A stretch of 47,723 bases of DNA from a virus: positions 1 through 47,723 of IMG/VR virus record IMGVR_UViG_3300036985_003617. The stretch is one strand, 5' to 3'. Position 1 is the first letter of the stretch. Every line of letters starts with the position of its first letter. Made by a program: the position numbers and the translations under genes. Positions 29,022-37,732 of this stretch are shown here, one piece after another. The notes under the pieces were generated by a model. It saw nothing but the letters and a program-made list of their open reading frames with translations, was not told the DNA's origin and did not search any database.

Positions 29022-31382
29022 ATGGCTGAGACTCCCGTCATTATCTCGATCGGGTCCAGCAACATGGCTGGGTTCGGGGCGGCGCTGAACGACGTTTCGC
29101 TGGCAGACGGCGCGCGCTGGTTTGGCTACGCGCCGTCGCAGTTGCTGACCTATCCGCGCACAGCGTCGATGGCTGGCGTCCGCATCTGGACGCCTCGTCT
29201 GCCCTACGCGACGGTCGAGACTTACACGATCACGGCGGTGCCGACGACGAGCCAGGTCACGGTTTCTGTCTACACCTTCGTGGCTGGCGACGAAGGAAGA
29301 TGGGTCTTCGTGTCGTCCAACGCCACGGGCCAAGGCAACGTGCGGCGCATCACGTCTGCGGGAGGCTCTGCCACCGCAACGGTCAACGCTGTCTGGGCAT
29401 CGACTTTGACGGCTGCCGGGTCGCTCACAATCATTCGCGACTCGCATACGGTGCTGTCGGTCGACTCAACGTCAACCGTCATCAGGAAGACTGGAACCAC
29501 GCCAGCCCTCAACTTCGGTGGGGCGGACTTAACCGGCAAGTTCGTGGTGTTCTTCGCCTCATACGGAAGCTCTGGCAGCGCGATCTTCTCGCAGTCACGG
29601 AAGATCACCTCGCACACCGCAGAGACTATGACCCTGGAGTATGCGCTCGGATTGCCCGGCGCAACGCTGGCACCCTTCGACAACACAGATAATGTGGCCG
29701 GTGCCACCATCACGTCGGTGGCTCATGGTCTGTCCAACGGCACGCGCATCACAGTCGCGGCGGCATCTGGCATCCTCAATACGGGCGTCGGCTACGCCGC
29801 TGGCACGGATCTCTACATCATCAACAAGATGAACGACACCTTCGAGGTTTCGGCGACGTTTGGTGGCGCCGCCATCGTGCTGACCGACCAGCTTGGGACG
29901 ACCACGGTGACGTGGTACGCGCTTGGTTACAGCGGATTCGTCATCCTCACCGGCACGGGAGCCAACCAGTCGCTCGCCACGCAAGCAACCGGCGCTGCGC
30001 TGCGCACGCTCGCGGTCCACATGGACACAGCCCCGGTCTACCTGACCGGCTACGACTACAACAACTGGGACGCGACGCCATTCGGCTCGCCGCTGGCGGC
30101 GCTCGGCACCTTTGGCACGCGGGCGGTGACGACGTTCCCGCCTGCTGTCGCCAACACCAACCCGACAATCAACAGCGTTCCCGAGCTTGCATGGCAGTTC
30201 CGCTCGCGGTTCGACACGCCGATCGTGATGCTGGAGCTGGGGATCTCGTCTTCGATGATCTCGCCGCTCATCATCGATGCATTGGTTGGGTCCAACTACA
30301 CCGGCTGGGCGCACGACATCACGCAGCTCGACTTCCATCCGAGTTCTGACAACGGGCTCTACGAAGCGTTGGTGATGCGGATCGATTCGCTGCGCACGCT
30401 GATCGAAGCGGAAGGCAACACCATGTCGGTGAAGGCCATCTGCATCAACCTGTTCGACAACGACGCAGCCGACCCTCGCTACCTGCGCATTGGCGCGAAC
30501 GCGGTGCTGCTGCGCGATGCACTGCGCACCTACATCGGCGACCAGACCATCCCGTGGATCATGGCGGGGCCGAGCGTCTACGGCGGTGCCCTCCAGCCCG
30601 CCATCTATGCGCAGCTTGCGCAGGTTGAGTTTGAAGACCCTTACTCGGCCTACTTCGACACGCGCCTCACCTACGGGCTGCACACGGACGGCGTCCACTA
30701 CTCGGCAGCGGGCCAGATCCAACTCGGACGCGACTTCTTCACCGCGTGGCTGCGCATTGCCGACCAGGCCGACAACTCGGCGGTCAGCACCGACGTCGAC
30801 ATCTGCAATATCGCGTTGTCGAACATCGGCGACAGCGCCAAGGTCACCGCGCTCGACGGCACCGACACCTCGGCGCAAGCGCGGCACTGCATCCGCTACT
30901 ACCCGGTCGCGGTGCGCGAGATGCTGGAGATGCACTCGTGGGACTTCGCCACGCTCCGCATCGAGCTTGTCGAGGTGACGAACACGCGCGAGGACGAGTG
31001 GACCTACGCCTATGCCGCACCGACCGGCATGGTGGGCGCTATAGCGGTCCTGGCGGCAGGATCGTCAAGGGACGCCCCGCCACAGCCATACATCATCGAA
31101 ACGGACGCTGGGGGCACGCTGGTGCTCTACACGGACGTCGAAGGTGCGGTCATTCGCTACAACCGCAACGCCAAGAACCCTTGCATGTTCAGTGCGCTGT
31201 TCGTTGACGCGCTGGGGTGGCTTCTCGCGTCGAAGTTGGCAGGCCCGATCATCAAGGGCGATCAGGGCAAGAAGGAGGCGAAGGACTGCCTCTCGATGAT
31301 GCAGCAAGTCCTTGGTCGCGCATCGACCCACGACAGCAACCAACGCAAGGTCGAACCGGAAACAGACGCCCCCTGGATCTAA
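29022..31382 (+). CDS. Fusion: SGNH/sialate-esterase-like hydrolase plus head-tail adaptor (T7 gp11-like)
   Basis: This encodes 786 residues. The N-terminal part begins ETPVIISIGSSNMAGFG, a variant of the GQSNM.G block with putative nucleophile Ser13. LHTDGVHYSAAGQIQLG near residue 553 gives the D556-x-x-H559 dyad of SGNH esterases. An FCCH-like beta module sits at about residues 222-302. From residue 591 the sequence becomes DVDICNIALSNIGDSAKVTA, ARHCIRYYPVAVREMLEMHS, WDFATLRIEL, the hallmark of T7 gp11-type adaptor (tail tubular A) proteins. No frameshift or stop separates the parts. Expected location: the ring between portal and nozzle, with an enzyme attached. A decapping or deacetylating role on surface glycans is inferred. 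Confidence 0.82.
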   Translation: MAETPVIISIGSSNMAGFGAALNDVSLADGARWFGYAPSQLLTYPRTASMAGVRIWTPRLPYATVETYTITAVPTTSQVTVSVYTFVAGDEGRWVFVSSNATGQGNVRRITSAGGSATATVNAVWASTLTAAGSLTIIRDSHTVLSVDSTSTVIRKTGTTPALNFGGADLTGKFVVFFASYGSSGSAIFSQSRKITSHTAETMTLEYALGLPGATLAPFDNTDNVAGATITSVAHGLSNGTRITVAAASGILNTGVGYAAGTDLYIINKMNDTFEVSATFGGAAIVLTDQLGTTTVTWYALGYSGFVILTGTGANQSLATQATGAALRTLAVHMDTAPVYLTGYDYNNWDATPFGSPLAALGTFGTRAVTTFPPAVANTNPTINSVPELAWQFRSRFDTPIVMLELGISSSMISPLIIDALVGSNYTGWAHDITQLDFHPSSDNGLYEALVMRIDSLRTLIEAEGNTMSVKAICINLFDNDAADPRYLRIGANAVLLRDALRTYIGDQTIPWIMAGPSVYGGALQPAIYAQLAQVEFEDPYSAYFDTRLTYGLHTDGVHYSAAGQIQLGRDFFTAWLRIADQADNSAVSTDVDICNIALSNIGDSAKVTALDGTDTSAQARHCIRYYPVAVREMLEMHSWDFATLRIELVEVTNTREDEWTYAYAAPTGMVGAIAVLAAGSSRDAPPQPYIIETDAGGTLVLYTDVEGAVIRYNRNAKNPCMFSALFVDALGWLLASKLAGPIIKGDQGKKEAKDCLSMMQQVLGRASTHDSNQRKVEPETDAPWI

Positions 31383-31384
31383 GC

Positions 31385-34300
31385 ATGAACCTGCGCACCA
31401 TTCAGCGGAGCTTTGCGGGCGGCGAGATGTCGCCATCGATGTTCGCAAGGGTGGACGACGTTCGGTTCCAGAACGGCTACGCCCAGGCGCGCAACTTTGA
31501 GGTGCTGCCGAATGGCAGTCTGCGTCGCCGACCAGGTCTGCGGCACATCCGCCGTTGCAAGTACAACGACAAGCGTGCGCGAGTGATCCCGTTCACGCAC
31601 TCAATCAACGACACGTTGCAGATCGAGATGGGTCACCAGTACTTCCGCTTCCATCAAAACGGCGGGACGGTGCTCTACGCGACGCCCTACGTCGTGGCCT
31701 CGGTTGATGTCGCTGGGAACACAATCAAGTTCACTGCGGCGCACGGGTTGGCAACAGGGACGTCGGTGCAGTTCACGTCAAGCACTCGCGTGGCGGCCGA
31801 TCTGCCAGACCCGCTAGCACCTCAGACGGTCTACACCATCACCGTCATCGACGCGAAGTCGATCCGTGTCAACACGGTGACGCTCCTCCCCGATACAGGG
31901 GCCGGGACGATCTACATGTGGCTTGACAGCGCCATGCCGATCGACTGGTTCTCGCTGCGCAACTTTGTTGACGCCGCAATCGACCTATCGGACGACCGGA
32001 TCAGTCTGGCATCGCCGCACGGGTTCGTCACTGGCGATGCCATCAGGTTCGTGACAACCGGGACTCTTCCGACTTCGACACCAGCGTTCACTCCATCGAC
32101 GACATACTACGTAATCTTTTTCGATGTAAATCAGATCCAGGTGGCGACAACGCTTGCGAATGCGCTGGCTGGCACTCGGATTGATATGACCGTGCTGAAC
32201 GGCGGCGCCCACACGATCTATCGCCTCTATTCGGTCGGCGATCTCGTCTTCTCCAGCATTGGAGGCCACGGAGTCTTCTACTGCATCGCAGACGTGGCCG
32301 ACAGCACGGTGCCCAGCAGTGACGTGGCACACTGGCACATGTTGCCGGTTGACGGCCCCTACGAGATTCCACACCCCTACATCGAGTCAAACCTGGGGGC
32401 GGTTGGTTACGATCAGAGCAACGACATCATCTATCTGGCGCACGACGACCACTTGACTGCCGAGCTTCGGCGCGAGGGAGCGTTGCGGTGGATCTACGCA
32501 GCGGTGACGTTTGCGCCGCAGTTGGCTCCGCCAACCATTGGGACGGTGACGGAGACATACGGCACGTACATGACGTTTGACGCGGCCATCGGCGACCTCG
32601 CGAATCCTTCGATCTTTACAGCCGTAAGCTCGGTAAGCAACGGTCACGGCTTGCAGGTTGGAGACAGCGTCTACGTCGAAAACACCTCTGGAACGATCGG
32701 TGGCGGTGTCGCCTTCCCCGCTGTTGCGGCTGCACTTTACCCTGCTGGATACTACGAGGTGATGAGGGTTGAGCCTGGAACGCCGCCGTTCACTAAGATT
32801 CGCCTCAAGACGGTCAATGGCGGCGACGTGATCTTTTCGGATATCATCTACTCGGTCTACATCCGATACGCCTCGGTGCTGACCGACACGACGCAGACCT
32901 ACAAGGTGACAGCCGTCACTGAGGATGGGCTTGAGTCCCAGCCGTCTGGCACCGCGATCGCCGTCAACAACCTGAGCGTCGCCGGGTCATCCAACCTGGT
33001 GTCGTGGTCGGCGGTGACGGGTGCGGCAGGCTACTACGTCTACAAGCTGCGCGGTGCGACCTACGGGTTCATCGGCCGGAGTGACACAGGTGTGCTCACC
33101 TTCAAGGACGACAACATCGCACCAGACCTTGGGCGCTCGCTGGCGACACTGGACACGTCGCTCAACGCGGGATCTGGGAACTCGCCAGCAGCGGTGGCCA
33201 GCTTCGAGCAACGGCGGTTCTTCGCTGGCACCGACAACTCGCCGAACGGCGTGTGGGCAACACGCAGCGGGACCGAAACGGACCTGAGCTACCACATCCC
33301 GGTTCTGGACGACGACCGGCTCAAGTTCGAGATCGCCAGCCGGGAAGCGGTCGCGATCCGCCATCTCGTGCCGATGCAGCAGTTGCTCGTGCTGACGAAC
33401 TCCACCGAGTTCCGCATCGTGCCGGTCAACAGCGAGTCCTTGACGCCCAGCAGCATCGACGCCAAGGTCCAGAGCTACCAAGGCTGCTCGGTTGTGCGTC
33501 CAGTGGTGGTGAGCAACAACCTGGTGTTCTGCGCTGCTCGCGGTGGCCACGTCTTCGAGATGGGGTATCAACCGCAGGGTGGTGGGCTCTCGACGCCAGG
33601 CGACGTCTGCCTGCGCGCCGAGCACCTCTTCGACGGCCACACCATCGAGGACCAAGCGCATTCAAAGGCCCCGCACCAGATCGTCTGGTTCTGCTCGCCG
33701 TCCAGCAGTCTTCTTCTGGGTCTCACCTATGTGCCACAGGAGCAGATCGGCGCATGGCACGCCCACGACACGGCGGCCGGTGGCGTCTTCGAGTCGTGCA
33801 GCGTTGCCGCCGAGGGTGTCGAGGACGTTCGCTACTACGTCGTCAAGCGCACAATCAACGGCTCCACGGTGCGCTCGATCGAGGTGATGTCCACCGAGGC
33901 GGTCGCCAGCCTGACCAGCGCCTACTTCGTGGATGCGGGCGGCAGCTTCAACGGCACCTACGTCGGCTCCACCAACGACATCACCGTGACCGGCGGCACG
34001 ACATGGACCTACGGCAACTCGGTGACGATCACCGCAGATGAGGTCACGTTCGTGTTGGGGTCTGATGACGTTGGCGACCAGATCGTGCTGACCAGCGCGG
34101 GCGTGACCTACCGAATCCGCATCACCGCCGTGTCCACCAACAAGATTGCCACCGGGACGCTACTTGCCACCCTGCCGACCGCCCTTCGCAGCGCCCCCAC
34201 AACGGCCTGGGCGTTCGCCAGAGACGCGATCGGCGGCCTAGACCATCTGGAGGGCCAGACGGTTCAGATCCTCGGGGACGGGCTCGTGCAGGCCACTAAG

Positions 34301-34672
34301 GTGGTCGCAAGCGGTGCCATCACTCTCGCCACGCCAGCCGTCGCTGGCTGCGTCGGCCTTGGCATGCCCTCGTATGTCAGGTTGCTGCCGATCGGGCTCC
34401 CGAACGTCGAGGCATGGGGCCAGGGTCGCACCAAGAACGTGAACCAGGCGGCCATCCGCGTCGTCAGATCGGGAGAGTTCTTGATCGGGCCGAACGACAC
34501 ATCCTTGGCACCGGCCAACACCGAGGCGGTCGCGGGCTCGCTTGTCACTGGCGAAGCGCGCGTTACGTTGCCTCCTGATTGGACATCTGACGGCCAAATC
34601 GTGATGAGGATTGAAGACCCGCTACCGATGACCATCCTGGGAACGATCCTCCAGGTCTCCTTAGGGGACTAA
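31385..34672 (+). CDS. Large tail nozzle protein (T7 gp12-position) with beta modules and Fn3-like domain
   Basis: This encodes 1095 residues from the ATG at 31385. The N-terminus LRTIQRSFAGGEMSPSMFAR then FEVLPNGSLRRRPGLRHI is the start of BPP-1-type nozzle proteins. FCCH-like modules follow (about residues 106-180, 199-281 and 412-485). SQPSGTAIAVNN...LVSWSAVTGAAGYYVYKLRG is Fn3-like (about 515-575). A conserved core follows with FAGTDNSPNGVWATRSGTET and LLVLTNSTEFRIVPVNSESL. It lies directly after the adaptor gene, as in T7. An open frame further upstream overlaps the adaptor gene and is rejected. Confidence 0.82.
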   Translation: MNLRTIQRSFAGGEMSPSMFARVDDVRFQNGYAQARNFEVLPNGSLRRRPGLRHIRRCKYNDKRARVIPFTHSINDTLQIEMGHQYFRFHQNGGTVLYATPYVVASVDVAGNTIKFTAAHGLATGTSVQFTSSTRVAADLPDPLAPQTVYTITVIDAKSIRVNTVTLLPDTGAGTIYMWLDSAMPIDWFSLRNFVDAAIDLSDDRISLASPHGFVTGDAIRFVTTGTLPTSTPAFTPSTTYYVIFFDVNQIQVATTLANALAGTRIDMTVLNGGAHTIYRLYSVGDLVFSSIGGHGVFYCIADVADSTVPSSDVAHWHMLPVDGPYEIPHPYIESNLGAVGYDQSNDIIYLAHDDHLTAELRREGALRWIYAAVTFAPQLAPPTIGTVTETYGTYMTFDAAIGDLANPSIFTAVSSVSNGHGLQVGDSVYVENTSGTIGGGVAFPAVAAALYPAGYYEVMRVEPGTPPFTKIRLKTVNGGDVIFSDIIYSVYIRYASVLTDTTQTYKVTAVTEDGLESQPSGTAIAVNNLSVAGSSNLVSWSAVTGAAGYYVYKLRGATYGFIGRSDTGVLTFKDDNIAPDLGRSLATLDTSLNAGSGNSPAAVASFEQRRFFAGTDNSPNGVWATRSGTETDLSYHIPVLDDDRLKFEIASREAVAIRHLVPMQQLLVLTNSTEFRIVPVNSESLTPSSIDAKVQSYQGCSVVRPVVVSNNLVFCAARGGHVFEMGYQPQGGGLSTPGDVCLRAEHLFDGHTIEDQAHSKAPHQIVWFCSPSSSLLLGLTYVPQEQIGAWHAHDTAAGGVFESCSVAAEGVEDVRYYVVKRTINGSTVRSIEVMSTEAVASLTSAYFVDAGGSFNGTYVGSTNDITVTGGTTWTYGNSVTITADEVTFVLGSDDVGDQIVLTSAGVTYRIRITAVSTNKIATGTLLATLPTALRSAPTTAWAFARDAIGGLDHLEGQTVQILGDGLVQATKVVASGAITLATPAVAGCVGLGMPSYVRLLPIGLPNVEAWGQGRTKNVNQAAIRVVRSGEFLIGPNDTSLAPANTEAVAGSLVTGEARVTLPPDWTSDGQIVMRIEDPLPMTILGTILQVSLGD

Positions 34673-34675
34673 CCC

Positions 34676-35305
34676 ATGGCAACGCCAGGACCGGGGAGTT
34701 GGTCTCCAGATCAGAGCCCCGACAGCTACGAGCGCATGGCCACGCTTGGTCTGTGGACCTCGATTGCGGGCAGTGCCCTGCAAACGGTTGGCAGCTACTA
34801 CTCGGTGAAGTCACAGGCCAACGCGATGAAGTCGCAGGCGCTGTCGCTAGAGCATCAGGCGTCGATGAGCGCGATCAACGCGCGGGCAGCCGAGCAAGAC
34901 GCGCAGGCGATCACGGAGGCCGGGCAGCAACAGATCGGCCAGGTCTCGGCGCAATACGGCCAGGTGAAGGCGACAGAGCGCGCATCAACCGCCGCTCGCG
35001 GCATCCAGGCTGGCGTTGGCAGCGCTGCCGAGGTGCAAGCCAGCATCGAGCTGGCCAAGCAAACCGACATCTACACGATCAACAGCAACGCGGTGCGAGC
35101 GGCGAGCGCGGCACGAACTGGCGCAGTGAACGCGCGCAACGATGCGCTGCTAGCTGGCGTCTCGGCCACGAACATGCGCAAGACGGCTGGCAGCCTTGAC
35201 CCCTACGCGGCGGCAGGCGGATCGCTGCTGGCAGGCGCTAGCGGCATCTCGGAGCAGTGGCTTGCACGATCGCGGTACCGCAACAGGACCAGGTATGCGA
35301 CATGA
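34676..35305 (+). CDS. Internal virion/ejection protein, T7 gp14-position
   Basis: This encodes 209 residues. LGLWTSIAGSALQTVGSYYS near the N-terminus is membrane-prone; the rest is a long Ala/Gln-rich helix (AMKSQALSLEHQASMSAINA) with a glycine-rich end. This matches the small internal protein preceding the two large ejection proteins in T7-like virions. It is predicted to enter the outer membrane during DNA ejection. Confidence 0.7.
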   Translation: MATPGPGSWSPDQSPDSYERMATLGLWTSIAGSALQTVGSYYSVKSQANAMKSQALSLEHQASMSAINARAAEQDAQAITEAGQQQIGQVSAQYGQVKATERASTAARGIQAGVGSAAEVQASIELAKQTDIYTINSNAVRAASAARTGAVNARNDALLAGVSATNMRKTAGSLDPYAAAGGSLLAGASGISEQWLARSRYRNRTRYAT

Positions 35306-35326
35306 GCATCTCGGAGTAAGTGACCC

Positions 35327-37732
35327 ATGCGAATCCCGCTTCCATCCGTCCAGCAAGATCCAAGGCCCAGTGGTCAATTCACCGCCAGGTCGGTCGTCCC
35401 GCAGCAAGATGCGACAGGCCAGAATCTGGCGGCGATCGGCCAGGGCGCGCAACAGCTTGGTGACCAGGTCTCAGGGGTCGCCGACTTCCTCCAGGACCAA
35501 CTAGACCACGCGAAGGTCACGGAAGCCTCGAACCTAACCTCTGATGCGCGCCGCGAGGCGATGCTCGGTGAGGGTGGATACCTTCGCCTGATCGGTGTCA
35601 ACGCAACGGGAGACAGCCGCAAGAAGGCGTTCGATGCCTTCGACAAGAAGGTGGAGGGTATCGGAAAGACCCTGACCAACGACGTGCAACGGGCACGGTG
35701 GAGGCAAAGATTGGCCGAGCAGCGCGAGCGGGCGATGGTCGATGCTGACAACCACGAAGCCACGCAGACGCACAACTACTGGATGGGCGTTGAGACCGCG
35801 AGCATCGAGACGAAGAGGATCGATGGCGACAAGGAAGGAATGCTCAAGTCCGTCGACACGGTGTCGAAGCTGAAGGGTGAAGTCCCAGGTGAAGCGCCAC
35901 ACACTTTGCGACGGCTTGACGCCACGACGCAGTGGCATGAGCAGAACATCACGCTGCTGGCTCAAACCAACCCGCAGGAGGCCGCCACGAAGCTCAATGA
36001 GGCTGTCGCCGCGAAGGAGATTGATCCGGCTAGGCTCGACGTCCTTCAAAGGGTGGTGCGCCAAGCCAACATGGCCGGACAAGAGAAGGCGATCAAGCAG
36101 GCGGCGTTCGACGTGCTGAGGTCCGAGGCCGTCGCCGCCATGCCCATAGGCGAGAAGATCGACTGGCTTCGCAAGCAGGTTGGCAAGGATGGAGGCATGC
36201 CGCTGGAGGTCTCCGACGCGGCGGTATCGCGAGCCCTCGACAACGAGAAGATCGACCGGGACATCAAGGCCAACGAGCAGAACGCCATCCTCAAGACTGG
36301 CAAGGACTGGGTCGACGCGAACCAGGGCAAGGAATTATCTCTCATGCCGGAGAAGGCCCTGGCTGCTATAAAGGACGCTGGGCTTCTCGATGAAGTTGAG
36401 CAGCACGCCGCATCTGGATCGATCACGACCGCTCTTGGTTGGAGGTTGTTCAACACATACCGATCGGACCCGTCAGAGCTCAAGGGAAAGAGTTGGCCGC
36501 AGCTTGCTAGCGTCATCGGCGTTGTGATGAGTCGTACCGAGGTCACATCCACCCACAAGTTGTGGTCGGAAGCTAACGACATCGACGGCAGCGAGGCTGC
36601 TAAGGCGACGCGCGCAGCGAAAGCTAGCGCCACGACGGTCAACCTGTCGGAGTTTGGCAGTGACTCCGACTTCCACTTAAGGTTGATGCAGATTGCCGGG
36701 TTGGCTGAAAAGGACGAGGACGATCTCAAAGACGTCGATGCGCTTGAGGTCAACACGTTCCTTCGCACCGTGGGCGACCAGGTCAACGCTCGCGAGAGGA
36801 AGTCGGGCAAGCCCATGCAGCAGGATGAGATCCTCTCCATGGTGAGGCAGTGGTCTATCGAGAAGGTCCAGGTTGGCACCAAAGACCGACCGTTCGCACT
36901 CGTCAGGGCCGACGAGTTTGGCATTACGTCAATCACTTACGCTGGCCAGCGCGTGCAAATGTCCGAGGTCGCGGATGCGGTCGACGACCCGATGAACGAG
37001 ACGGGATCAACCACTACAGCGGCGAGGGCGCTGGTAACGGCCTACAACGCCCAACTCGTGGCTGTTGGAGCGACCGGCGGACTCCGCGATCCCAAAAACA
37101 TCGTGGACGCGATGAAGACCGTGGCCGAGGCCAAGCGAGCCCGAAAGCAGTGGGCCGAGACGGTTAGTCTTAGGCGACGGGATAGTATCGCTGAGGAGCG
37201 GGCGAGCGCCCTTCTGTCCATTGAGAAGCGCTTCCAATACCTGAGAGCGGAAAAGTCGTGGGATAAGGCCGTCAACCTTTCTTCGACTCAGATGGCCGAA
37301 ATTAGAGGAAGAAAGCTTGTTGCTGGATACCAGAAACCGCTATCTCGCACTGAGATGGAATCACTCAGTGAGAGTGTCAGGGAGAGTCAGAAGGCAGCCG
37401 ATCTACGAGAAAGGACAAGATCCACTGACTTGATTATCTACCGTGATGGCGAGGCGAAGAGGCATGCCACCTACCTGAAAGAGAAAGCTCAACTTGACGC
37501 ATCACCGGAAAGGGTGGAGGGTAGCCGCGCCAAGAAGCAGAAGATCGCCGACGATCTGGCCGCCAAGCGCAAGGCCGACCTAGCCACCATCAAAGAGCTA
37601 CAGATTGAGCACGATGAATTGATGAAGGATCTAAGGAGCCGGAAGGAGCCCGTGGTGGAAGGCGGTGGTTGGGGCCGAGTCGTGGAGATCGAGAAAGAGA
37701 TTGAACGGCTTGGTGGGAGAGTGCGGAAATGA
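35327..37732 (+). CDS. Internal virion/ejection protein, T7 gp15-position
   Basis: This encodes 801 residues, almost entirely helical with no cysteine-rich or catalytic motif. The N-terminus (PSVQQDPRPSGQFTARSVVP, LGDQVSGVADFLQDQLDHAK) and helical repeats resemble core proteins of podophage ejectosomes. The C-terminal 250 residues are strongly charged coiled coil (RAKKQKIADDLAAKRKADLA). The stop overlaps the next ATG (ATGATG). Codon use becomes slightly less GC-biased toward the 3' end. Confidence 0.7.
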   Translation: MRIPLPSVQQDPRPSGQFTARSVVPQQDATGQNLAAIGQGAQQLGDQVSGVADFLQDQLDHAKVTEASNLTSDARREAMLGEGGYLRLIGVNATGDSRKKAFDAFDKKVEGIGKTLTNDVQRARWRQRLAEQRERAMVDADNHEATQTHNYWMGVETASIETKRIDGDKEGMLKSVDTVSKLKGEVPGEAPHTLRRLDATTQWHEQNITLLAQTNPQEAATKLNEAVAAKEIDPARLDVLQRVVRQANMAGQEKAIKQAAFDVLRSEAVAAMPIGEKIDWLRKQVGKDGGMPLEVSDAAVSRALDNEKIDRDIKANEQNAILKTGKDWVDANQGKELSLMPEKALAAIKDAGLLDEVEQHAASGSITTALGWRLFNTYRSDPSELKGKSWPQLASVIGVVMSRTEVTSTHKLWSEANDIDGSEAAKATRAAKASATTVNLSEFGSDSDFHLRLMQIAGLAEKDEDDLKDVDALEVNTFLRTVGDQVNARERKSGKPMQQDEILSMVRQWSIEKVQVGTKDRPFALVRADEFGITSITYAGQRVQMSEVADAVDDPMNETGSTTTAARALVTAYNAQLVAVGATGGLRDPKNIVDAMKTVAEAKRARKQWAETVSLRRRDSIAEERASALLSIEKRFQYLRAEKSWDKAVNLSSTQMAEIRGRKLVAGYQKPLSRTEMESLSESVRESQKAADLRERTRSTDLIIYRDGEAKRHATYLKEKAQLDASPERVEGSRAKKQKIADDLAAKRKADLATIKELQIEHDELMKDLRSRKEPVVEGGGWGRVVEIEKEIERLGGRVRK

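Noticed and set aside
31217-31384. Upstream extension of the nozzle protein gene.
   Set aside because: It lies within the adaptor gene in another frame. The ATG at 31385, three bases after the adaptor stop, begins the conserved family N-terminus.
29022-34672. A diversity-generating retroelement, expected from the BPP-1 resemblance.
   Set aside because: No reverse transcriptase, template repeat or variable repeat pair was seen; repeated elements in this area are diverged beta modules, not near-identical adenine-biased copies.
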